Origin: JABDIY01 sp041576015 | Lineage (GTDB): Bacteria; Actinomycetota; Acidimicrobiia; Acidimicrobiales; SZUA-35 | DNA: 40,554 nt | Direction: 5' to 3' | Assembly: GCA_041576015.1 (NCBI GenBank) | Contig: JBFGLT010000010.1 | Span: forward strand, 1 to 40,554 | Shown: piece after piece, positions 16,666-25,300 of the stretch | How positions within the stretch are numbered: the first letter of the stretch is position 1 | Layout: every line of letters starts with the position of its first letter | Notes under the pieces: generated by a model | Seen by the model: only the letters and a program-made list of their open reading frames with translations | Told to the model about the DNA's origin: nothing | Databases searched by the model: none | Translations under genes and position numbers: made by a program

Positions 16666-17769
16666 GTGAAGCACGCCCGCCATCTGGTGCCCATCGTCGT
16701 TCTCGCCGTCGCCTGCGGTTCGGGCGGCGATGCGGTCCAGAGCTCCCCCGGCACCTCCACGACCAGCACCACGACCGACACGTCCACGACCAGCGCCGTC
16801 ACGAATTCGTCGACGGCCACGAGCCCGTCGACATCGGACTCTGCGTCGGCCACGACCTCGTCGACGCCTCCGGATGCCGGTGTCCACCGGGTGGCACCGG
16901 CCGGGCCATGGGCTCCGCCCGGATTGATCCTGTTCGACGCCGGCAGCGCCCGGAAGCAGGGTCACACCGGCGAGTTCTCTCCGGTGGTCAACGAACCCGT
17001 GCACGAGATCGCCGAGGTACCGCTCGAGGGGTTCGTCTTCCAGTCCGAACCCCGGTCTCAGCGGATCTGGCTCGAGGCGGGCGACGGCCCGACCGAGCTC
17101 CTCGTCGCCGCCCCGAACCAGGGCCTCACACTCGAAGGCGTCGTGCTCGACGACGCAGAGGTGCCCCACGTCCTGTACCAGCGACACACCAGCGGCGACG
17201 TCGAGCAGACCGTGAGCGTCCTCCGCAGCTACAACACCGAGACCGGGGAGGTCACCGACGTGGCGGGTACCGGTGGGTGGGAGAGCGGCACGTCGTTCGG
17301 CCACATCACCGGCAACGACATCGTGGGACGCTGGAGCTCGGAAGGCTTCGTGGGCCTGACCCGGCTGGATCTCGAGACCGGCGAGGAGACGTACAACACC
17401 GTCGACGACCCTCGACTCGACACGTGTTTCGACGGTGATCGCGACTGTCCGGACTACCGGGCCGCCACCGTCTGGGACGGCGTGGTCCTCGGTATCGGGA
17501 CGGTTTGGAACGACCAGGCCGGCTACGTGGATGCGCTGGGGCTCTACCAGTTCGACGAGTTCAGCGGGACCCACACCCTGCTGCTGTCCTGGCCGTGGGA
17601 CAACGGCGTCTGGTACCCCGAGGACATGTGGGTGGCCGGCGATCTGGTCGTCGTGTCGATTGAGGACGGCGACTTCGCTCCGCTGCCTGGTCTCGTCATC
17701 GACATGTCGACAGGGGACAGCTGGACGCTCCCGTCTACCGGTTTCGTACGGCCCGGATGGCTTTCCTGA
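16666..17769 (+). CDS. Putative lipoprotein with Ser/Thr-rich linker
   Basis: GTG 16666 opens a 367-residue protein with a short basic start, a hydrophobic stretch and AVACGSGG (Cys17). This is a poor lipobox (A rather than L at -3), so lipid attachment is likely but not certain. Residues 27-66 are almost only Ser and Thr, a typical spacer from membrane to domain. The rest is beta-rich with repeated Asp/Gly turns (TETGEVTDVAG, LETGEETYN, MSTGDSWTL), suggesting a propeller-like fold. No catalytic motif is seen and the function is unknown. It ends 35 bp inside the convergent JmjC-like gene and lies 19 bp after the phosphopantetheinyl transferase gene. Confidence 0.65.
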   Translation: MKHARHLVPIVVLAVACGSGGDAVQSSPGTSTTSTTTDTSTTSAVTNSSTATSPSTSDSASATTSSTPPDAGVHRVAPAGPWAPPGLILFDAGSARKQGHTGEFSPVVNEPVHEIAEVPLEGFVFQSEPRSQRIWLEAGDGPTELLVAAPNQGLTLEGVVLDDAEVPHVLYQRHTSGDVEQTVSVLRSYNTETGEVTDVAGTGGWESGTSFGHITGNDIVGRWSSEGFVGLTRLDLETGEETYNTVDDPRLDTCFDGDRDCPDYRAATVWDGVVLGIGTVWNDQAGYVDALGLYQFDEFSGTHTLLLSWPWDNGVWYPEDMWVAGDLVVVSIEDGDFAPLPGLVIDMSTGDSWTLPSTGFVRPGWLS

Positions 17770-18580
17770 CCGGGTCGCCCAGGTGGCGGTTGGCGATCTG
17801 GACGACGTAGTCGGTGCGCATGCCTGCCGGTGGCCGGTCGGGCGGCAGAACGTCTCGCCAGGTCCCTTTCCATGAGCGCCTCCAGAAGTAGACCGCCGTC
17901 AGGCTGACGTCGTCGAGATTCTGGATGCTGTGCCACCAGTACATCGGGATGAACAGGACCTGGCCGGCCTCGATGCGGTACTCGACGTACTCGGCGTCGG
18001 CGAACTCGGGAAACGCGCGACGGTCGTACTCGTAGTCGTTCCGGCCGATACTCGACACGAGGATCCGACTGAAGTTGCGACGCGGCACCTTGGACAGGCG
18101 AGGGGTCTGGTCCGGCGCGAAGAGCCGCACCATCTTCGAGCCGTGGATGCAGAACAGCAGGGCGCTTCCCTCGGTGTGATAGTGGATCTGGGAGTGCACG
18201 CCGGTTCCGAAGTACATGACCCGAAGGGTGAAGTCCTCGTTGCGGAGGCGGGGCGGATCGGTCAGCTGAGCGGCCAGGGCCGGGAAGTGCTCGTCGTAGG
18301 ACAGCTCGGCCAGGTACGGGACCGGGTCGGTGTCCACCCCGCCGGCGATCGCTGCGTAGTAGTCGCCTACGGTCCGGTGCTCGACGCCACTGCCGATGTA
18401 GTCGCCACCCCGGATCCTCCGCACCGGAACGGTCGTGTCTCCGACCTGTTCGACGATGTCCTCGGGGGTCCACAGCCGGGGGAGAACACGCAGCCCGGTC
18501 ACCAGCGCCGGGGTGGCGCCGGCCAGGTCGGCGGCGAGCAACTGCGCGGCGGAAATGGTGCGATGAGAAGGAGCTGTCAT
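17735..18580 (-). CDS. JmjC / cupin_8-like putative oxygenase
   Basis: The 281-residue protein has the FIH-like cupin_8 layout. SQIHYHTEG (130-138) is followed by GSKMVRLFAPDQ (147-158), where Lys149 fits the 2-oxoglutarate-binding position, and by GQVLFIPMYWWHSIQNLDD (206-224) with the distal His217. The usual first motif is HxD; here it reads H133-Y-H135-T-E137, so the Fe ligand could be H135 with E137 (HxE) or the Asp is replaced. Known relatives hydroxylate side chains, FIH acting on Asn beta-carbon. Its ATG overlaps the flippase stop by 4 nt, so it is last in a four-gene operon. A role on the peptide product is possible but unproven. Confidence 0.75.
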   Translation of the reverse strand: MTAPSHRTISAAQLLAADLAGATPALVTGLRVLPRLWTPEDIVEQVGDTTVPVRRIRGGDYIGSGVEHRTVGDYYAAIAGGVDTDPVPYLAELSYDEHFPALAAQLTDPPRLRNEDFTLRVMYFGTGVHSQIHYHTEGSALLFCIHGSKMVRLFAPDQTPRLSKVPRRNFSRILVSSIGRNDYEYDRRAFPEFADAEYVEYRIEAGQVLFIPMYWWHSIQNLDDVSLTAVYFWRRSWKGTWRDVLPPDRPPAGMRTDYVVQIANRHLGDPVRKAIRAVRNR

Positions 18581-19866
18581 GAGCGAAGCATTCTTCGTAT
18601 CCAGCCGATCAGACCGCCGAACAGGAACAACTCGGCGGCGTAGGTGGCGATGATCGCTCCGGTGACGCCGTAGCGGTCGATCAAGGCCAGGTTCAACACG
18701 ACGTTGACGGATCCGGCGCCGAGGATGAACCGGTTGCGCATGCCCTGGTAGCCGGCGCCGGTCAGTGCCTCGCCGGCGATCAGGCCGGGGAGGTGGATGA
18801 TGGGCACGAGCGCCATCCACCGGATCACTCCGATCGAGTCGGCGTAGCCAGCGCCGAGGACATCGTCGATCAGCGGAGCGACGAGGTACAAGCCGGTCCC
18901 CGAGAGCGCTGCATAGAGAGCGACCGGGCCGACCAGCTTTCGGGAATACGCCCAGGTTCCGCGCAACCCGTCGGTACCGCCGCGGGCGAAGAACCGCGGG
19001 TACGTGGCGGCCAGGACGGCGTACACGGGTGCGGCGGTGAGACCGAGCACCCGGTTGCCGGCCGAGTAGATGCCGGTCGAGAACTCCGGGGTCGCATCGA
19101 GACGGATCAGCATCTGCTTGTCGATGTCGCCCAGCACGATCCCGCTCGCCTGGGTCAGCGAGAACGGCGACCCCTCCCGGCACAGCTGAACGCTCTCGGC
19201 GACCGAGAAGCGAGGTGGTCCGATCATCGACGCCAGGGCGACCGAGCCGATCACGCCCGCGATGACGCTGGCGGTCAGGAACGCCCAGCCGACCGCCTCG
19301 AGGGTCGGCTGGTCGAGGGCGAAGAACACCACGGCGAGGAACGCCAGTCGGAGGACGGTCCACAGCATCGTGATCGCCGCCGAGGCGGGATACCGATCGA
19401 GAGCCTGCAGAGCGAAAGCGGCGAGCACGCTGATCGATGCCCCGGTGAACTCGGCGAGTCCGAGGATGAAGATCACCTTGCCGTCCAGTCCCGGGACCGA
19501 GATGTCGGCGAGGACGGCCAAGAGGCCGGCGACGGTGACCGACAGCACCAGCCCGGGTAGCAGGGCCGCTCCCCAAGCGCTCCGGGCGGTCTCGGCATTG
19601 CGGGAGATTCGCTGCACGACGATGTGCGACGTGCCGAGGGTGACGAAGGCGCCGATGAGCAGGAAGAGTGCGAGCGCAGCGGCGTAGAGACCGTACTGTT
19701 CCTCGCCCAGGAAGCGGGCAAGCATCAAGAACATGATGATGGCGCCGACGGTCCGGGTCCCCGTGGCCACGACGCTCCAGAGGGTGTCGTGGCGGAGGGA
19801 CCGCCTCGTGGGCTGGTCGGCTACCGCCGGGCTGGTCAGGTCTTCACCACCTGGTCGTGAATCCAT
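18577..19866 (-). CDS. MOP-superfamily flippase (Wzx / oligosaccharide flippase-like)
   Basis: From ATG 19866 the protein has 429 residues and about 12-14 hydrophobic spans throughout, ending in RRMLRS. The start (LWSVVATGTRTVGAIIMFLMLARFLGEEQYGLYAAALAL) has the typical polysaccharide-biosynthesis flippase N-terminus with LG..YG. Such proteins move lipid-linked sugars, or sometimes peptides or siderophore-like products, across the membrane. The start lies 31 nt inside the upstream epimerase gene, and the stop overlaps the JmjC-like gene by 4 nt, so it is translated as part of the operon. The cargo may be a sugar made with the adjacent epimerase. Confidence 0.85.
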   Translation of the reverse strand: MDSRPGGEDLTSPAVADQPTRRSLRHDTLWSVVATGTRTVGAIIMFLMLARFLGEEQYGLYAAALALFLLIGAFVTLGTSHIVVQRISRNAETARSAWGAALLPGLVLSVTVAGLLAVLADISVPGLDGKVIFILGLAEFTGASISVLAAFALQALDRYPASAAITMLWTVLRLAFLAVVFFALDQPTLEAVGWAFLTASVIAGVIGSVALASMIGPPRFSVAESVQLCREGSPFSLTQASGIVLGDIDKQMLIRLDATPEFSTGIYSAGNRVLGLTAAPVYAVLAATYPRFFARGGTDGLRGTWAYSRKLVGPVALYAALSGTGLYLVAPLIDDVLGAGYADSIGVIRWMALVPIIHLPGLIAGEALTGAGYQGMRNRFILGAGSVNVVLNLALIDRYGVTGAIIATYAAELFLFGGLIGWIRRMLRS

Positions 19867-20798
19867 GCGTAGGTGCGTTCCATCCCCTCGCGCAGCGAAA
19901 TCGACGGTTCCCAACCGAGCTCTCGCCTGATGAGCGTGTTGTCGCTGTTACGCCCGCGCACCCCCTGCGGCGCAGTGAGATCGTGGACCAGCTCGACCTC
20001 GAGCCCGGCGATGTCGGCCACCAGATGATAGAGGTCGTTGATAGCGATCAGCTCTGACGACCCGATGTTGAGCGGAACACGCACATCGGAATCCATGAGC
20101 AGGCGGGTGCCGTCGAGGCAGTCGTCGATGTAGGTGAACGAGCGCGTTTGGCGGCCGTCTCCCCAAACTTCGATCGTGTGGTCACCGCTTCGTTTGGCCT
20201 CGGCCACCTTCCGGCACACGGCCGCCGGGGCCTTCTCCCGGCCGCCGGTCCAGGCCCCGTGAGGCCCGTAGATGTTGTGGTAGCGCGCGGTCCGGAACTC
20301 GATCCCGAAGTCTTCCATGAAGTGACGACCCATGCGCTCTGAGAACAGCTTCTCCCAGCCGTAGCCGTCCTCGGGATCGGCCGGATAGGCGTCGGACTCG
20401 GCCAGCGCCGTGACGTTCGGGTCGGACTGTCTGGCCCCGTTGTACACACAGGCCGAGGATGCGTAGAACACCCGCCCGACATCACGGTCGCGAGCTGCCG
20501 TGAGGAGATGGGTGCTGATCAGCACGCTGAGCATGCACGCCGCCTTGTTGTTCTCGATGAAGCCCATCCCGCCCATGTCACAAGCGAGGTTGTAGATCTG
20601 ATCGACCCCGTCGGCGGCCTTCAGACAGGCGTCTCGTTCGGTCAGGTCTAGGACCAGGTTCTCGGCGTCGGCACTCACCTGGAACCAGTCGTCGAGCGGT
20701 TTGATGTCGACGCTACGAACCTCGTGCCCCTCGTCTTGAAGCCGGCGAACGAGATGTCCCCCGATGAACCCTCCGCCCCCGCCTACCAGAACGTGCAT
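19836..20798 (-). CDS. GDP-mannose 3,5-epimerase-like NAD-dependent epimerase
   Basis: The 320-residue SDR protein has NAD motif GGGGGFIGGH (6-15), LACDMGGMGFIENNKA (71-86), SSACVYN with Cys117, catalytic YGWEK (Y146, K150) and HNIYGPHGAWTGGREKAPAA. These segments, including the Cys and the GREKAP Lys, match plant GDP-mannose 3,5-epimerase as I remember it. The reaction converts GDP-D-mannose to GDP-L-galactose or GDP-L-gulose in the cytosol. The start ATG lies 1 bp after the HupE-like stop, and the C-terminal end overlaps the flippase gene. It probably supplies an activated sugar for a glycan or glycoside. Confidence 0.82.
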   Translation of the reverse strand: MHVLVGGGGGFIGGHLVRRLQDEGHEVRSVDIKPLDDWFQVSADAENLVLDLTERDACLKAADGVDQIYNLACDMGGMGFIENNKAACMLSVLISTHLLTAARDRDVGRVFYASSACVYNGARQSDPNVTALAESDAYPADPEDGYGWEKLFSERMGRHFMEDFGIEFRTARYHNIYGPHGAWTGGREKAPAAVCRKVAEAKRSGDHTIEVWGDGRQTRSFTYIDDCLDGTRLLMDSDVRVPLNIGSSELIAINDLYHLVADIAGLEVELVHDLTAPQGVRGRNSDNTLIRRELGWEPSISLREGMERTYAWIHDQVVKT

Positions 20799-20799
20799 A

Positions 20800-22170
20800 T
20801 CACACCTCGACCGGTTCAGGCTCGAGCCGGCCACCCTCGACGGTCGGGATGTCCACGGTGTCGACCAGGCGGTCGTTCCTGCGCTCGTACAGCTGGTAGA
20901 CGGCAGCCAGCGCCGTGAGAACGGCAACGGCGTACAGAGCCCGCGGGAAGCGGACGAATCGCTCGACGAAGCCGTTGGTCCCGAAGTCGGTCTCGAAGAT
21001 CCGCTCGAACATCCACAGCAGAGCCACCAGCGACAGCACCGCCGACCCTGCGGTCAGCACCCAGCGGTAGGCGAGCGTGTTCCGCAGTAGGTACAGCAGG
21101 CCGAAGGTGGACAAGATCACCAGGATCTGACCGATCTCGATGCCGACGTTCCGGCCGAGGAGGGAGATCAGCTGCGTGCCCCGGCTCACCTCGAGGCCCG
21201 ACACCAGCGATGCGAAACCCATCCCGTGGAAGAGGCCGAATCCGAAGGCGATGGTCCACTCCCTGTTCGGGAACAGCGGTCGGAGGTTGTGGAGGGCGGC
21301 GGCGGCGATCGATAGGGCGATAACCGTCTCGGTGATCTTCGCCGAAGGCAGCGGCAGAATTCCCAACCCGGCCAGCGAGAACGTGATCGAGTGGGCGATG
21401 GTGAACATGGTGGCGATCTTGATGATCCGCCACAGCGAACGACCGAAGTTGTCCGACGGCTTCCAATCGCCGCTGAACACCAGCACGCTCGGAAGCAGGA
21501 GCACGAGGATGAACAGGATGTGGTCGGGTCCGGTGCGGATGTGGTCCAGGCCCAGCCATAGGCTGGCGGTGAAGTTCTTCCACCGGCTGGCGTCGCCCAG
21601 GTCCAGGGTCTGGCTGCGGCTGCCGGCGTCGAAGGTGTAGACGGCATCTTCGATCTGGGCTTCGCCGTTGTCGAAGACACCGCCGGCCCAGTCGTTCTGG
21701 ATCAGCACGAGGGCGTTTCGGTCCTCGACCTCGTCGAAGAAGGGATCGAAGGTCACCTCCAGGACACGGGGCACGTCGCCGGGCACGGAGGCGGAGTACT
21801 CGATGATGACGTAGTTGATCTCCCGCTCGGGGTTGTCCTCGAACAGGTAGTCGAGCGCACCAAAGGTGAGCGGGAAGTCCACGCCCCCCGCACCGATGGC
21901 CAGATGCTCGTCGGCGTAGGCCCTGAGCTCGTCGGCCCGGCCCTCGAGCTCGGCGATGATCTCGTCCTCGCTCCCCCGCAGCTCGAACCCGAGCACCTCC
22001 CGCAGGTCGCCGAACGGATAGTCGACCCGACCCGAGATCGCCGACTCGGCGATGTCGAGATACACGTAGCTGTCTTCGGCGTCATGGGCCGCCGCCGTCC
22101 CGCCAAACAGGAAGCCGAGCGAGGCCGTCACCACAGCCACGGCAGACAGGATTCGCAAGGTTGGTTTCAT
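20800..22170 (-). CDS. HupE/UreJ-family membrane protein
   Basis: From ATG 22170 the protein has about 456 residues. A signal-like N-terminus (LRILSAVAVVTASLGFLFGGTAAAHDAE) is followed by an extracytoplasmic beta-rich domain (about 30-195). A HupE-type membrane part then shows LGLDHIRTGPDHILFILVLL, FTIAHSITFSLA, FGFGLFHGMGFA and GIEIGQILV. His residues in LDHI, PDHI, AHS and FHG are typical of this family, some members of which move nickel or cobalt. Starts at GTG 22182 and ATG 22173 are also possible; AGAGGA overlaps this area. It is the first gene of the four-gene minus-strand operon and diverges from NRPS1. No hydrogenase or urease gene is nearby. Confidence 0.8.
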   Translation of the reverse strand: MKPTLRILSAVAVVTASLGFLFGGTAAAHDAEDSYVYLDIAESAISGRVDYPFGDLREVLGFELRGSEDEIIAELEGRADELRAYADEHLAIGAGGVDFPLTFGALDYLFEDNPEREINYVIIEYSASVPGDVPRVLEVTFDPFFDEVEDRNALVLIQNDWAGGVFDNGEAQIEDAVYTFDAGSRSQTLDLGDASRWKNFTASLWLGLDHIRTGPDHILFILVLLLPSVLVFSGDWKPSDNFGRSLWRIIKIATMFTIAHSITFSLAGLGILPLPSAKITETVIALSIAAAALHNLRPLFPNREWTIAFGFGLFHGMGFASLVSGLEVSRGTQLISLLGRNVGIEIGQILVILSTFGLLYLLRNTLAYRWVLTAGSAVLSLVALLWMFERIFETDFGTNGFVERFVRFPRALYAVAVLTALAAVYQLYERRNDRLVDTVDIPTVEGGRLEPEPVEV

Positions 22171-22253
22171 CATTCCTCTCACACCGGGGTTTCGCCGCTC
22201 GGGGATGTCTACGCCACAATCGGTATCGCGGATGCATCCAACTTTCCAGAGAC

Positions 22254-22289
22254 AGGCGAAGGAATACCCATGTGGGAGTGCATTCGCCT
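22254..22289. promoter_or_regulatory. 36-bp nested dyad between the HupE-like operon and NRPS1
   Basis: AGGCGAA (22254-22260) pairs with TTCGCCT (22283-22289), and CCCA (22267-22270) pairs with TGGG (22273-22276). Both share a centre at 22271.5. It is the best operator candidate in the 167-bp divergent region. Confidence 0.45.
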
Positions 22290-22337
22290 ACGGAGGTCCG
22301 GTTCGCTGAATGGTTCCATGGATGATGTGCAGACACG

Positions 22338-25300
22338 GTGGCGACGGTGACCGGCGCTGACGGGACGCCCGTGCTGATGGGCAGGCGGTTGGAGCTGAGC
22401 CCCATGCAACGCGCCCTGTGGTCCTCACAGCGCCGTCAACCCGGATCGCCGCACCAGAACATGGCTCTGCTTTCCCACATCGAAGGAACCGTCGATGCCC
22501 AGCGCCTCGCCGATGCCTTCCACCAGGTCGTCGCTGGATCCGACGTGCTTCGCACCACCATCGTCGACTCGCCCGACGGCCCGGCCGTCAGGCTGCGAAA
22601 GCAGCCCGACCGCACCGAACTCACCCCACTGGATCGCCCGGCTGCGCTGCGGTGGGCCCGGGAACGGGTCCAGAACCCCCTCGATCTCCGGCGGGCCGGG
22701 TATGACAGCGTGATCATCGAGCATCCGGACGGGACATGCTCGTGGTATCTCAATCTTCATCACGTGATCACCGACGCCACCGCATCGGCGGCGGTGTTCG
22801 AAGCGACGGCGGCCACGTATGCCGGGGACCGGCCGGCCATCCCGTCCTACTACGACTGGAGCGCCGGACTCGGAAGTGAGCTATCGCCCCGAGCCGAACG
22901 GGCTCGCACCCACTGGAGGTCCAGACGTTCGGCTCCTCGCATCGGCGCATTGTATCGACCGGCCGGTTCGCCCGACTCGAGCAGTGTGCGCCTCGAGCCC
23001 GAGATCCCGGAGGCTCTCGAGGCGGCCATCGAAGATCGGCTGGCGGCTGACTACGCCGGCCTCAGCGACGACCTCACGTGGACCTCGTTTCTCTTGACGG
23101 CAACGGCGACCTATCTCCACCGAATCACCGGCGCAGTCGAGATGGCGCTCGGGCTCCCGGTCCACAACCGCAGTGGCCTCGACCAGTTTCTCCTCGGCCC
23201 GGTCATGGAGGTGTTCCCGGTCGACGTCACCATCGAAGCGAACGACACCTTCCGCACGCTCCACAAGCGAGTCGCCAGGGCCGCCATGTCGACGATCCGT
23301 CATGCCCAACCGGGAACGGCTCCGGCCGCTAACGACGTCGAGACCGTCGTGAACGTCATCCCCCGGGGCAGAATCGACCGCTTCGGGGACCTGGAGGTGA
23401 CCACCGAGTGGGTCCACGCCGGAGCAACCGACCCCAGCCATCTCCTACGAGTGCAGCTAACGACCTATGCGGGCGAACGCCCGTCGCTGGTGCTCGACAT
23501 CAACCGGGCGGTGGCCGACGACGAGCAGATGCGTCGGGCCCCCCACCATCTGGTCGCTGTCCTCGAACAGATGACCGCCGATCCCGACGCCGGTATTGGT
23601 GCTCAGCCCGTCATCACCGCTGACGAGAAGGTCGAGCTGTCCCGGTGGGGCGATCGCCGGGCCGACACGCTCGAGACACCGCTGCTGCCCGGCCGCCTCT
23701 TCGACGCCTTGACACGCCATCCCCGGACGGTGGTCAGGGGCGAGCGCACCCTGACCGGGCCAGAGCTCAACGCCGAGATCGCTCGAGTCGGGTCATGGCT
23801 GCGCTCCACCCACGGAGTCGGCCGGTGCACACGGGTGGCGATCGCCATGCCTCGGACCACCGAAGCCGTCGTTGCCGTGCTGGCCACGTGGTGGGCAGGT
23901 GGTTCGTACGTGCCGATCGATCCGGCCCAGCCGTCGGCTCGCCAACGTGACCTGATCTACCGGGCGGGCTGTTCGGTCGTCGTCACCGAGCTTCCGGACA
24001 CGGAGGTGCCACCCGACTTCGGACCGGCGATAGTCGACGACGACGACGAGGCCTACCTGCTCTTCACCTCGGGCTCGACCGGAGAACCCAAAGGGGTTCC
24101 GATCACGCATCGGGGCGTTTCCGACTATCTCGAGTTTGCCCGTAGCCACTATCTGAAGCCTGGCGAAGCTCCGGTCGTGCCGCTGTTCAGCGCTCTCACG
24201 TTCGATCTCACGGTCACGAGCCTGTTCCTCCCCCTCCTCGCCGGCGGAACCCTCGTCGTCGTCCCCGAAGATGGGCTCCCCGGCCTCCGCCGGATCGCCG
24301 ACGATCGAACGATCACTTGGGCCAAGGCCACCCCGTCCCACCTCGACCTGCTCGTTCGCATGCTGCCCGAAGATCACCGTCTCGGCACCCTCGTGGTCGG
24401 CGGTGAAGCGTTCGGTTCCCGCCTCGCTGCCCGGCTCCGGGACCACCGGGCCGACCTGAGGATCTTCAACGAGTACGGACCGACCGAAGCAGTGGTCGGT
24501 TGCATGATCCACGAGGCGTCGGCCACCGAACCGTGGGCCGACGTTCCCATCGGGCGGCCGGCACCCGGTGTGGAGCTGCGAATCCTCGACATCCACGACC
24601 AACCGGTTCCTATCGGGTCACCCGGGGAGCTTCACATCAGCCATCGAGGAGTCACCGCCGGCCATCTCGGCGCCAGCACCGACGACGCCGGCCCGTTCGT
24701 CGAGCTCGACGGGCGACGTTTCTACCGCTCGGGGGACCTGGTCCGCTTCGTGGCCCCTGGGGTGCTGACCTACCTGGGGCGAGTCGACGAGCAGATCAAG
24801 GTCGGGGGCATTCGTCTCGATCCGACCGAGGTGGAGCGCCACATCGAGTCGCACCCCTCGGTCGCCCGGGCGGCGGTCCGGATGTGGAGCCCGTCGTGGC
24901 GACCGCCAGCACACCACTGCAGCCGGTGCGGACTCCCGGGCAATGTGCCCGGCGTGCGGTTCGACGAGGAAGGGGTGTGCCACGTCTGCCACCAGTACGA
25001 GCAGATCAAGGACCATGCGACGGCCTACTTCAAGAATCACGACGATCTCGTCGCCGAACGGGATCGGGCCCGAGCGGAGCGCACCGGTCGCTACGACTGC
25101 CTCCATCTGCTCAGCGGCGGCAAGGACTCGACGTACGCGCTCTACCGGCTGGTGGAGCTGGGCTTCGAGGTCTATGCGGTGACCCTCGACAACGGCTTCA
25201 TCTCCGAGGGTGCAAAGGCCAACGTGCGAAAGAGCGTGGCCGACCTGGGCGTCGACCACGAATTCCTCACCGCTGATGCGATGAACGAAATCTTCGCCGA

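Noticed and set aside
17735..19576. A long minus-strand open frame of 613 residues spanning two genes
   Set aside because: Only its last 281 residues (from ATG 18580) form a recognisable protein. The rest is an Arg/Gly/Pro-rich shadow of the flippase gene in another frame.
20800..22170. HupE/UreJ-like gene as part of a hydrogenase or urease locus
   Set aside because: No hydrogenase, urease or nickel-processing gene is present in the window.
22318..22350. An 11-codon upstream ORF (ATG 22318) overlapping the NRPS1 start
   Set aside because: It has no ribosome-binding site and is too short to support; treated as chance.
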